A DNA stretch of 15,734 bases from Vulcanimicrobiota bacterium. Its GTDB lineage: Bacteria; Vulcanimicrobiota; Vulcanimicrobiia; Vulcanimicrobiales; Vulcanimicrobiaceae. Of the stretch, positions 6,653 to 13,382 are shown piece after piece. The translations under genes and the position numbers were made by a program. Numbering within the stretch: position 1 is the stretch's first letter; every line of letters starts with the position of its first letter. The stretch spans positions 1 to 15,734 of the forward strand of contig JAFAMS010000285.1 in the NCBI GenBank assembly GCA_019233165.1, written 5' to 3'. The notes beneath the pieces are model-generated. The model was not told where the DNA came from and made no database searches. It saw only the letters and a list, made by a program, of their open reading frames with translations.

Positions 6653-7494
6653 GCGGCGAACTCCGCCTTCGTCCCCGGCGGGATCAAACCCGACGCTGCG
6701 GCGCGCTCGAAGAGGACGTCGATCGCGGCTCGCCCGGCGGCGCCGACGTCGTCGGAGAATTCGTTAACGTAGAGCGCGATGTGCTTGCGCATGACGTCGT
6801 CGTCCATCTCCGCCGCGTGCGCGCGAACGTAGTCGATGATCGCTCCTTCGCGCGATCGCGCGAAGCGCAGGCTTCGCCGGATCGCATCGTTGAGGGTGGC
6901 GGCTTGCGCCGGGGAAACGTCGCGCCGTACCAAGATCGCGCCGAGCGGGATCGGCATTTGCGTCTGCGTCTCCCACCACTCGCCCAGATCGGCGACCGCG
7001 CGAAGCCCGAATTTTTCATAGGTGAAGCGCGACTCGTGAATGATTAGGCCGGCGTCGACCTCGCCTGCGGCGACGGCGCCTACGATCCGGTCGAAACGCA
7101 TCTCGGCAATCGGCGGCGTCCGGCCGAGTGCGAGCTTGAGGAGGAGGAACGCCGTCGTCATCACCCCGGGGATGGCGACGAGGCACTCCGGGTCGAGCTC
7201 CGAGAGGCTCGGAACCGTCCCGTCGGGGCGAGGACGCATCACCACGAGCGGGCCGCAGCCGCGCCCGAGCGCACCGCCGGACGGCATGATGCGATAGCGA
7301 TCGAGCAGATAAGGGATCGCGCCGTAGCTGACCTTCGTGAGGGAGTACGCACCGCGGCGCGCCGCCGAGTTGAGTGCTTCGACGTCGTCGAGAACGACCT
7401 CGACGCGGGGCGCGTCGGTCAATAAACCGTTCGCGAGCGCCGCGAAGATGAACGTGTCGTTGGGGCAGGGCGAGTATGCCAGCGTGTAGATCAA
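6649..7494 (-). CDS. mqnD: 1,4-dihydroxy-6-naphthoate synthase MqnD
   Basis: Catalyses the last dedicated step of the futalosine branch, converting cyclic dehypoxanthine futalosine to 1,4-dihydroxy-6-naphthoate, the menaquinone ring precursor; soluble, with a periplasmic-binding-protein fold. Motifs: AYSPCPNDTFIF at the N-terminus, SYGAIPYLLDRYRIMPSGGALGRGCGPLV, and GLIIHESRFTYE, whose His (residue 153 from the TTG) corresponds to the conserved family histidine. Start choice is uncertain. TTG at 7494 puts seven residues before SPCPNDTF, as in known MqnD proteins, whereas GTG at 7545 adds 17 residues with no family match and overlaps the divergent gene by 42 nt. Neither has a good Shine-Dalgarno. 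It is followed by namZ with a 4-nt overlap. mqnA, mqnC and mqnE are not in the window; mqnB is 3 kb away on the same strand. Confidence 0.93.
   Translation of the reverse strand: MIYTLAYSPCPNDTFIFAALANGLLTDAPRVEVVLDDVEALNSAARRGAYSLTKVSYGAIPYLLDRYRIMPSGGALGRGCGPLVVMRPRPDGTVPSLSELDPECLVAIPGVMTTAFLLLKLALGRTPPIAEMRFDRIVGAVAAGEVDAGLIIHESRFTYEKFGLRAVADLGEWWETQTQMPIPLGAILVRRDVSPAQAATLNDAIRRSLRFARSREGAIIDYVRAHAAEMDDDVMRKHIALYVNEFSDDVGAAGRAAIDVLFERAAASGLIPPGTKAEFAA
6846..6865. repeat. 20-bp perfect palindrome inside mqnD
   Basis: The 20 bases are their own reverse complement, centred between 6855 and 6856, with the octamer GCGATCGC at the core. It lies in mqnD coding sequence (around FARSREG) and can be explained by codon choice, so no function is claimed. 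Confidence 0.4.
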
Positions 7495-7503
7495 CGGAAT
7501 CGT

Positions 7504-9330
7504 ATGGAGGTCTTTCTCCCCGTCAACGGCGTCGGACACGGACACCTGACGCGCGCGTTGCTCGCGTGCGGTTGGTTGCGGCGGCGCGGAAGACGGCCGG
7601 TGATTTTCTTCCAGGGAGACTACCCGTCAGCCCTCGCGCGCCGGCAGCCGGGTCTGAGCGTTCCGACGCTGTCGACGATCCATCGGACCGCGGCGAAAGC
7701 GTTGACGGACCGGATTGCCTCCTACGCTCGCTTGACACGTCCCTCGCTCGTCATCGAAGACACGCATCCGGCACTCTACGAGTTCCCGCCCGATATCGCG
7801 CGCTTTCTGATCGTCCGTCCGGCGACGCTGGACTACATGCGCTCGATTCAGCGAAAAGCAAGCGGTCTCTTCGAACGCTGCATCATCTTCGACGACCCGG
7901 CCTCGCCGCTGTGGCCGTACAGCGAAGCGGCGACCGCCGAGATCGCGTCATGGCGGGGATGGTCGTGGATCGGACCGGCGTTTCGCCATCCGTCGCAGCT
8001 CGGGATCCAACGCGTCCGAGAACGGTACGCGCTGCGCGAAGGCGAGCCTGCGTTTGTGTTCTCCCTCGGCGGCGGCGGCGAGCAAACGGGAAGCGGCGAC
8101 CGCTCGGCGTTCGTTCGCAGCGCGGAAGAGATCGGGCGAGGGATTCGCGCGGCTTTGGGGCACGCGCGGCTGCTCTTCGTTTGCGGTCCGCTCTTTCCGC
8201 GCGAGATCGAGATTCCGAGCCTCTTCGAGGCGATTCCCGAGGAGCCCGAGCTTCCTTCGCTCTTTGCGGTTGCGACCGGCGCGGTCGTGAGGGCGTCGTC
8301 CAACGCGTTCTGGGAATGCATCGCGGCGCAGACGCCGTTTCTCCCGATTGTTGGGAAGACGTTCGCGGAGCCGGTAGAATCGCGCATAGCAAAGCTTCGA
8401 CGGTCGGGCTTCGACGTGCCGCAGAACGCCGTCGAGCTGCTCGATTCCGCACGAAGCGAGCGCTTCAAGGCGCGGTGCCGTGAAGTACTCGAACGATTTT
8501 CCGGTTCGCCCGCGGAGGGATTCATCGCCGCGCTCGACGTGGCGCCGAAGCCACGTTCCTCGCCCGGCACCGTGCCGGCGTCGCAACAAATGGATTTCGA
8601 CCGTCTCGTCGGGGAGCTGCGCGCGCTGCCGGGTCGCAAAGAAGTGCTCCTTCGACTCGACGACGTCGTCGAGCTCGATGAGGAGTTGCAATGGTTTCAT
8701 GCGCTTTGCGCGCGACTCTCGTTGCCGGCTTCGCTGGAAGTGATTCCCTATCTCGCATCGCTGAGCGGAGCGCAGCTTGCTCGGCTCGACCCACAGCGCC
8801 TCTTCGAGATCGGTCAGCACGGCTACGCGCATCTCCCCGAGAGCACACCGCGGATTCCCAAAGGAGAGTTCGTCGAGGATTCCGCGCCGACGCCGGCCAC
8901 GAAAGCCATACTCGCTCGCGGGCTGCGTTCGTTGCGCATTCGGTTCGGCGCGCGGTTCAAAGGCGGCTACTCGGCACCATTCGACGGTTTGCCGCCGTGG
9001 TTTGCGGCAGTTTGGGTCGAGCTCGGCGGCCGCTACATCTCGTGGATCAACCGCCAGCCGCATTCGGCGGCCGCCGGCGCGATTCGGCTTGAGCTCGATC
9101 CGTGGGATTGGCCGGCGCAATGCGGCCGCGAACCTGCCTCGCTCGCGAGCCAAGCGTTAGCGGCGCTTCGCTTGCAAGGATTCGTCGGCATCGTCCTCCA
9201 TCCGCAGCTCTTGCGCGAAACCGCGCACCGCGCGACCGTCGAGCGACTCGTCGCGGCGCTCGTCGAGGGCGGATGCCGGGGCGTGGCTCCGTCGGATGCC
9301 GTCGGGCGCATGCGGATTCCGATCTTCTAG
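7504..9330 (+). CDS. Fusion of MGT/MurG-like glycosyltransferase with NodB-type polysaccharide deacetylase
   Basis: A 608-residue two-domain enzyme. Residues 1 to about 350 are a GT-B glycosyltransferase: GVGHGHLTR at 9-17 (the acceptor-side glycine loop of MurG/MGT enzymes), SLGGGGEQTG at 187-196 opening the second Rossmann half, and ASSNAFWECIAAQTPFLPI at 264-282, in the position of the nucleotide-sugar-binding GG..EA..G.P segment. Residues about 370-608 resemble a carbohydrate esterase family 4 domain with all five motifs recognisable: LRLDD (Asp386, Asp387), HGYAH (His439, His443), GGYSAPF (487-493), LDPWDW (Asp532, Asp535) and LHP (His566). The metal ligands therefore seem intact. There is no signal peptide, so both domains face the cytoplasm. 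Donor and acceptor are unknown; a GlcNAc- or uronate-containing lipid or polymer is inferred from the downstream dehydrogenase. ATG 7504 starts directly at the fold's first strand. Confidence 0.8.
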   Translation: MEVFLPVNGVGHGHLTRALLACGWLRRRGRRPVIFFQGDYPSALARRQPGLSVPTLSTIHRTAAKALTDRIASYARLTRPSLVIEDTHPALYEFPPDIARFLIVRPATLDYMRSIQRKASGLFERCIIFDDPASPLWPYSEAATAEIASWRGWSWIGPAFRHPSQLGIQRVRERYALREGEPAFVFSLGGGGEQTGSGDRSAFVRSAEEIGRGIRAALGHARLLFVCGPLFPREIEIPSLFEAIPEEPELPSLFAVATGAVVRASSNAFWECIAAQTPFLPIVGKTFAEPVESRIAKLRRSGFDVPQNAVELLDSARSERFKARCREVLERFSGSPAEGFIAALDVAPKPRSSPGTVPASQQMDFDRLVGELRALPGRKEVLLRLDDVVELDEELQWFHALCARLSLPASLEVIPYLASLSGAQLARLDPQRLFEIGQHGYAHLPESTPRIPKGEFVEDSAPTPATKAILARGLRSLRIRFGARFKGGYSAPFDGLPPWFAAVWVELGGRYISWINRQPHSAAAGAIRLELDPWDWPAQCGREPASLASQALAALRLQGFVGIVLHPQLLRETAHRATVERLVAALVEGGCRGVAPSDAVGRMRIPIF

Positions 9331-9332
9331 CG

Positions 9333-10520
9333 ATGCACGTCAGGATCGTCGGACTCGGTCCGATCGGAACGCGCTTCGCGGTCGAATCGCTCGAACGCGG
9401 TCACCGCGTCACCGCGATCGATATCGACCAGAGCCGTTTGGCCCGCGTTGCGGCGGATCGCAACGATCCGCTCAATCGGTATCGTGAAGCGAACGCGCCG
9501 CTCGAGCTTGCGACGCAGCCCTCGCCGGGAGCGGGATGCGACGTGACCCGCATTTGCGTCGGCACGACCGGCGCCGACGGCGATTTCGACGGTTCGAGCG
9601 TCGATTTCGCCCTCGGCGCACTCGAGCCGATGCTCGCGAAGGGCGAGCTCGTCGCGATCGAGAGCACGGTCCCACCGTTCTCGACGCAGACGCGATTCCG
9701 CGCGATCCTGGAAAGCGGCGGACGGATCGTCGGCGAGGACGTCTTTCTCGTCGCGGCTCCGGAGCGCACGGACGTCGCGCGTTCGCGCGATGAGTCGATT
9801 CCGAAAGTAGTCGGCGGCGTAACGCCGGCGTGTACCCGCCGGGGCGTCGAGATCTTCGAGCGGCTCGTCGACACCGTCGTGCCGGTTCGCAGCGCCGCCG
9901 TCGCCGAAGCCGCGAAGATGCTCGAAAACGCGTTTCGATTCGTGAACGTCGCTTTCGCCAACGAGTTCGCGGAAGCGCTCGCGGCCGCCGGGCTCGAGCC
10001 GCGCGACGTCGTCGCAGCCGCGGCGACGAAACCGTTCGGTTTCATGGCCTTTTGGCCGGGGACCGGCATCGGCGGCGATTGCGTCCCGCTCGCCGCGCGA
10101 CTCTATTGCGATTTCGCGGTCACAACGCAGACCGAGGCTGCGATCGCCGGCGCGGCGCTTCGTTCCGACGCGCTCGCCCCCCAGCGGATTCTGCGAAGGA
10201 TCGAGCGCGCCGCCGGAGGGCAAGCGAAACGCGTCCTTCTGTTGGGGCTATCGTATAAGAGTTTCGCGCGTTCGACCGCTTGGAGCCCCGGAGCGCGGCT
10301 CGCGCGCTTTCTCGTCGAACGCGGCCTGCAGGTCGACATTATCGAGCCGGCGCTGACGCGGCTCGACGACGGTTCGCTCGGAACGCTCGTCACCGCCGAG
10401 ACGTTGCGGCAACCGTACGACGTCGCCATCGTCGCAGCATGGAACGAGGAAGTCGGCGCGATTCTGGAGCGCAAGCCGGCCACGGTGGTCTTAGATCTCT
10501 CCGGATCCCCACACGTCTAA
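9333..10520 (+). CDS. Nucleotide-sugar 6-dehydrogenase (UDP-HexNAc/UDP-glucose dehydrogenase family)
   Basis: NAD-dependent four-electron oxidation of a UDP-hexose to the UDP-uronate; cytosolic, 395 residues. It shows the Rossmann loop GLGPIGTRFA (7-16), ESTVPP, APERT (family SPER), Lys195 and Asn199 in AAKMLENAFRFVNVAFANE, and PGTGIGGDCVPL with the catalytic Cys250. The LENAFRxVNVAFANE segment resembles WecC/WbpA-type UDP-N-acetylhexosamine dehydrogenases more than UDP-glucose dehydrogenases. The C-terminal domain has LGLSYKSFARSTAWSPG, where the family has LGxxYKxxxxDxRxSPA, so the usual acidic residue is replaced. The ATG at 9333 is 2 nt after the fusion-gene stop; the frame stays open upstream but only as a shadow of the fusion gene. 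The two genes almost certainly form an operon. Its 3' end overlaps convergent mqnB by 30 nt. Exact substrate not determined. Confidence 0.88.
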   Translation: MHVRIVGLGPIGTRFAVESLERGHRVTAIDIDQSRLARVAADRNDPLNRYREANAPLELATQPSPGAGCDVTRICVGTTGADGDFDGSSVDFALGALEPMLAKGELVAIESTVPPFSTQTRFRAILESGGRIVGEDVFLVAAPERTDVARSRDESIPKVVGGVTPACTRRGVEIFERLVDTVVPVRSAAVAEAAKMLENAFRFVNVAFANEFAEALAAAGLEPRDVVAAAATKPFGFMAFWPGTGIGGDCVPLAARLYCDFAVTTQTEAAIAGAALRSDALAPQRILRRIERAAGGQAKRVLLLGLSYKSFARSTAWSPGARLARFLVERGLQVDIIEPALTRLDDGSLGTLVTAETLRQPYDVAIVAAWNEEVGAILERKPATVVLDLSGSPHV

Positions 10521-11108
10521 GAAGTGATCGAGCGCGGCTCCGAGCGCGCGCGCTCCCGCGTCGAAATCCCATTCGCTCGCGCTCCTCGGGCCGACGAGAT
10601 TCGAGACCCCGCGCAGCTCGATCGCAGGCAATCCCGCGATCGCGGCGCTGCGCAGGACGGCGAACCCCTCCATCGCCTCGACGTCGGCATCGAAACGTTC
10701 CTCGAGGTCGGCGGCCCGCGCCGCCGAGGTGGTGATCGTCGCGACCGTCACCGCGCTCCCGATGCGCAAGCCTGCCGAAGCTGCCGCCTCCAGAAGGCCG
10801 GGATCGCTCTCGACGCGCTCGGCGAGTTGCGCGCCGCCGGGGAGCGGGGGGAGCGGCGAGCCGTCTTCGAGCCCGAGCTCGGCGAGAACGTCGGTCGCGA
10901 TTGCAAATGCCTCGCCGACCGCAGCGCGTCCGCGAAAGCCGCCTGCGATCCCGGCGCTGACGATCGCCGCGGGCGGAGAGATCGCGATCGCTCGCGAGGT
11001 TGCGATCGCGGCTTCTACCGGTCCGACGCCGGTCGCCAGCACCTCGACGTGCGGGCGTGGCGCCCAATGGTGTAACTCCTGCGCGAGCGCGCAGACGATC
11101 AGGATCAC
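10491..11108 (-). CDS. mqnB: Futalosine hydrolase MqnB
   Basis: Nucleoside phosphorylase-fold hydrolase that removes hypoxanthine from futalosine to give dehypoxanthine futalosine in menaquinone synthesis; cytosolic, 205 residues. Motifs: ILIVCALAQEL at the N-terminus, TGVGPVEAA, SAGIAGGF, and VEAMEGFAVLRSAAIAGLPAIELRGVSNLVG. The EAMEGF glutamate is the base/ribose-contacting residue of the MTAN family, while SNLVG in place of the SD of MTA/SAH nucleosidase points to MqnB. The GTG start at 11108 overlaps the queE stop as GTGA, so translation is coupled; the frame is open much further upstream only as a shadow of queE and queD. Being last of the queD-queE-mqnB run, it may receive little independent regulation. 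MTA/SAH nucleosidase is the alternative, but mqnD 3 kb away supports MqnB. Confidence 0.87.
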   Translation of the reverse strand: MILIVCALAQELHHWAPRPHVEVLATGVGPVEAAIATSRAIAISPPAAIVSAGIAGGFRGRAAVGEAFAIATDVLAELGLEDGSPLPPLPGGAQLAERVESDPGLLEAAASAGLRIGSAVTVATITTSAARAADLEERFDADVEAMEGFAVLRSAAIAGLPAIELRGVSNLVGPRSASEWDFDAGARALGAALDHFLDVWGSGEI

Positions 11109-11674
11109 CGAATCCCGATGAACTTGTGCGTCTGCAGCGAGAGACGGAAGCGTCGCGGGTCCGCTTTCGCGGCTTCGACCGCCAGCGCGACGTTCTCCGG
11201 TTTGTTTCCCTCGGGTTGGAGAAAGATTGGTGCGTCGAACGACGCAACCCACTCGTGCGGGACGCGGCCGTCGACGATCAGCTTCGCTTCGTCGGCGCGC
11301 CGCGCCATGCTCGGACTCAAGCGTTCCTTCGGGGAGACCGTCAGCCAAACGTCGTCCGGAAGCTCGACCGGGATCGTCCCGTTCGACTCGACGTGGACCC
11401 GGCGCCCGTCCGCGCGAAGGGCGGCGATGAGCGCGAGCGTCTCGGCTTGCGCGAACGGTTCTCCGCCCGTGATCAGCACCATCGGGCAGCCGCCGCCTTC
11501 TTCGCGAACCTTGCGGACGACGTCGTCGACCGAGGCAACGAACTTCAGCGCGTAGTCGGTGTCGCAGAAGTCGCACGCAAGATTGCAGCCGGCCAGCCTG
11601 ACGAACACGGCCGGAGTCCCGGTGTACGCGCCTTCGCCTTGCAACGTGTAGAAGATCTCGGCGAGCTGCAGCAT
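11105..11674 (-). CDS. queE: 7-carboxy-7-deazaguanine synthase QueE
   Basis: Radical SAM enzyme that contracts 6-carboxy-5,6,7,8-tetrahydropterin to 7-carboxy-7-deazaguanine, the second committed step to preQ0/queuosine. The 189-residue protein has LQGEG near residues 11-15, the cluster motif CxxxCxxC as Cys30, Cys34 and Cys37 (CNLACDFCDT), the SAM-binding LITGGEP, and VESNGT. It is shorter than E. coli QueE (about 220), as seen in compact variants. The ATG at 11674 shares one base with the queD stop (TGATG); in-frame upstream codons belong to the queD shadow. The GTGA at its end starts mqnB. Together with queD it supplies the deazapurine precursor; queC and queF are not in the window. Confidence 0.93.
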   Translation of the reverse strand: MLQLAEIFYTLQGEGAYTGTPAVFVRLAGCNLACDFCDTDYALKFVASVDDVVRKVREEGGGCPMVLITGGEPFAQAETLALIAALRADGRRVHVESNGTIPVELPDDVWLTVSPKERLSPSMARRADEAKLIVDGRVPHEWVASFDAPIFLQPEGNKPENVALAVEAAKADPRRFRLSLQTHKFIGIR

Positions 11675-12036
11675 CACATGTCGCTCGCGCGCAGGACGGC
11701 GCAAGCGGTAGCGGTCTCCCATAACACGAGCTCCGCCATACCGGGAAGTACGTCGGCGAGCCGCGCCCAAATCCAGTTGAGAATGTTCTCGCTCGTCGGG
11801 TTCTCCATGAAATCGTTGAGCGAGGCGTGATCGAATTCGTCGATGATCCGCGAGCGGACGATCCGCCCGATCTCATCGAAGTCGCGGACCATTCCTTGGG
11901 CGGGACCGTGCGTATGCAGCGGTCCTTCGACCGCAACCTCGAGCCGGTACGAATGCCCGTGCAGCTTCGAGCATTTTCCGGGATGGTGCGGCAACACGTG
12001 CGCCGCCTCAAAGCGGAAAGTCTTGCGAACTTGCAT
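11674..12036 (-). CDS. queD: 6-carboxy-5,6,7,8-tetrahydropterin synthase QueD
   Basis: Converts 7,8-dihydroneopterin triphosphate to 6-carboxytetrahydropterin, feeding QueE. The 120-residue protein belongs to the PTPS family: zinc ligands His13, His26 and His28 (FEAAH and KLHGHSY), catalytic Cys22 in GKCSKLHGH, the Asp69-His70 pair in EFDHASLND, and PTSENIL followed by a C-terminal WET with the substrate-anchoring Glu. The spacing of Cys22 to HGH is that of QueD rather than eukaryotic PTPS. It starts 17 nt after the E2 stop without a strong Shine-Dalgarno and overlaps queE by one nucleotide. This makes it the joint between the dehydrogenase cluster and the queuosine/menaquinone genes. Confidence 0.94.
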   Translation of the reverse strand: MQVRKTFRFEAAHVLPHHPGKCSKLHGHSYRLEVAVEGPLHTHGPAQGMVRDFDEIGRIVRSRIIDEFDHASLNDFMENPTSENILNWIWARLADVLPGMAELVLWETATACAVLRASDM

Positions 12037-12053
12037 CGGCCGGAAGCGCCCGG

Positions 12054-13382
12054 CTAGAGCGAGCCGCTCGGGCCCATTCTCTCCAGACGCGATTTCAGAT
12101 CGGAGAGGAATCCGCTCGCGATCGAGCCGTCGACGACCCGATGGTCGAGCGAGAGACAGACGTTCATCATCGACCGGATCGCGATCGAATCATCATCACG
12201 GACGACGGGACGCTTCACCACCGCTTCGGTCGTGACGATCGCGGTTTGGCCGGGCGGGATGATCGGCGCCGAAAGAATCGAGCCGTTCGCGCCGGTGTTG
12301 TTGACGGTAAAGGTTCCTCCGGCGAGGTCGTCGGCGCCGAGCTTGCCGCGACGTGCTTTCTCGATCAGCGCGCCGGCTGCGAGCGCGATCCCTTTCACCG
12401 AAAGGTTGTCCGTTCCGCGAATCACCGGCAAGATCAGATTGTCGGCGAGCGCGACCGCCAGCGCGACGTTGACTTCTTTGTGGACTTTGATCCCCTCGTC
12501 GGTGAACGAAGCGTTCATCAGCGGGAATTTGGCGAGCGATTCGACGACCGCGCGGATGAAGAAGGGGAGCAGCGTCAGCTTCACGCCGTGATCGCGCTCG
12601 AAGGCGTCCTTCTCCCGAACGCGCCACTTCCACAGGTTGGTGACGTCGACTTCGACCATCGTCCACGCATGCGGCGTCGTATGTTTGGACTCGACCATCC
12701 GCTGCGCGATGATCTTGCGCGCTTGCGTGAGCGGGATCGTCGTCCCGGGAATCGGGTTCGTGTAGGTCGAGGGCCCGCGCTGCGCCGGGGGCTGTGCGGC
12801 CGGCGGCTCGAGCGTCGTCGCCGCGCCGACGACTGCGGCCGGCCCCATCGAGCCCGCGGCCGTTACGACGTCCTTGGCGGTGATCCGCCCGTTCGTGCCG
12901 GTTCCTCGGACGCGCGAGAGATCGACGTTGTGCTCGCGCGCGAGCCGGCGCACCGCCGGCGAGACCCCGCGCAAGCGCTCCGCGCTGACCCCGTCGGCGC
13001 GCGTGACGCCGTTGCCGCGAGCCGGCGGTGCCTCGACCGCAGAAGGGGCGGCAGAAGATGCCGCCGGCGCGGCCGGCGGAGGCGCCGGTGCGGCGTGACC
13101 CGATGCGACCTGCTCCGTAGGTGCCGCGACTCGCGCCGCGCCGACTTCATCGATGATCGCGATCGGCGCCCCGGTGGGCACCGTCTCGCCTTCTTTCACG
13201 ATGATCTCACGCAAGACGCCGCTCACCGGAGCGGGGACCTCCGCGTTCACCTTGTCGGTCGAAACCTCGACGAAGGCCTCGTATTTTTCGATCGCGTCGC
13301 CGGGCTTCTTGAGCCACTGCGCGACGGTCCCTTCGGTAACCGTTTCGCCCAACTGGGGCATCGTGATCGTGGTCGGCGGCAT
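12054..13382 (-). CDS. Dihydrolipoamide acyltransferase (E2) of a 2-oxo-acid dehydrogenase complex
   Basis: Core acyltransferase that passes the acyl group from E1 via a lipoyl arm to CoA; cytosolic multimer, 442 residues. Domains: lipoyl domain 1-78 with lipoylation Lys44 in VEVSTDKVNAEVPAP; Ala/Pro-rich flexible linker about 82-125; peripheral E3/E1-binding domain 139-173 (VSPAVRRLAREHNVDL...GTGTNGRITAKDV); second linker; catalytic domain from about 205, with HTTPHAWTMVEVDVTNLW and the active-site DHRVVDG (His414, Asp418). The HTTPH..MVEVDVTNL form is typical of the branched-chain/pyruvate type found beside heterotetrameric E1. The ATG at 13382 shares one base with the E1-beta stop; the long open frame upstream is a shadow. 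Only one lipoyl domain is present. Substrate (pyruvate or branched-chain keto acids) is not fixed by sequence. Confidence 0.92.
   Translation of the reverse strand: MPPTTITMPQLGETVTEGTVAQWLKKPGDAIEKYEAFVEVSTDKVNAEVPAPVSGVLREIIVKEGETVPTGAPIAIIDEVGAARVAAPTEQVASGHAAPAPPPAAPAASSAAPSAVEAPPARGNGVTRADGVSAERLRGVSPAVRRLAREHNVDLSRVRGTGTNGRITAKDVVTAAGSMGPAAVVGAATTLEPPAAQPPAQRGPSTYTNPIPGTTIPLTQARKIIAQRMVESKHTTPHAWTMVEVDVTNLWKWRVREKDAFERDHGVKLTLLPFFIRAVVESLAKFPLMNASFTDEGIKVHKEVNVALAVALADNLILPVIRGTDNLSVKGIALAAGALIEKARRGKLGADDLAGGTFTVNNTGANGSILSAPIIPPGQTAIVTTEAVVKRPVVRDDDSIAIRSMMNVCLSLDHRVVDGSIASGFLSDLKSRLERMGPSGSL

Noticed and set aside
7948..9153. 401-codon open frame on the minus strand opposite the GT-CE4 fusion
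   Set aside because: No motif, Arg-rich, while the plus-strand frame has two full enzyme domains.
9102..9332. N-terminal extension of the nucleotide-sugar dehydrogenase
   Set aside because: The extension is Arg-rich, out of frame with the fusion gene and lacks similarity; the Rossmann strand begins right at ATG 9333.
13020..13130. Low-complexity GC-rich repeat-like stretch
   Set aside because: It is the coding sequence of the Ala/Pro-rich flexible linker of E2, normal for the family.
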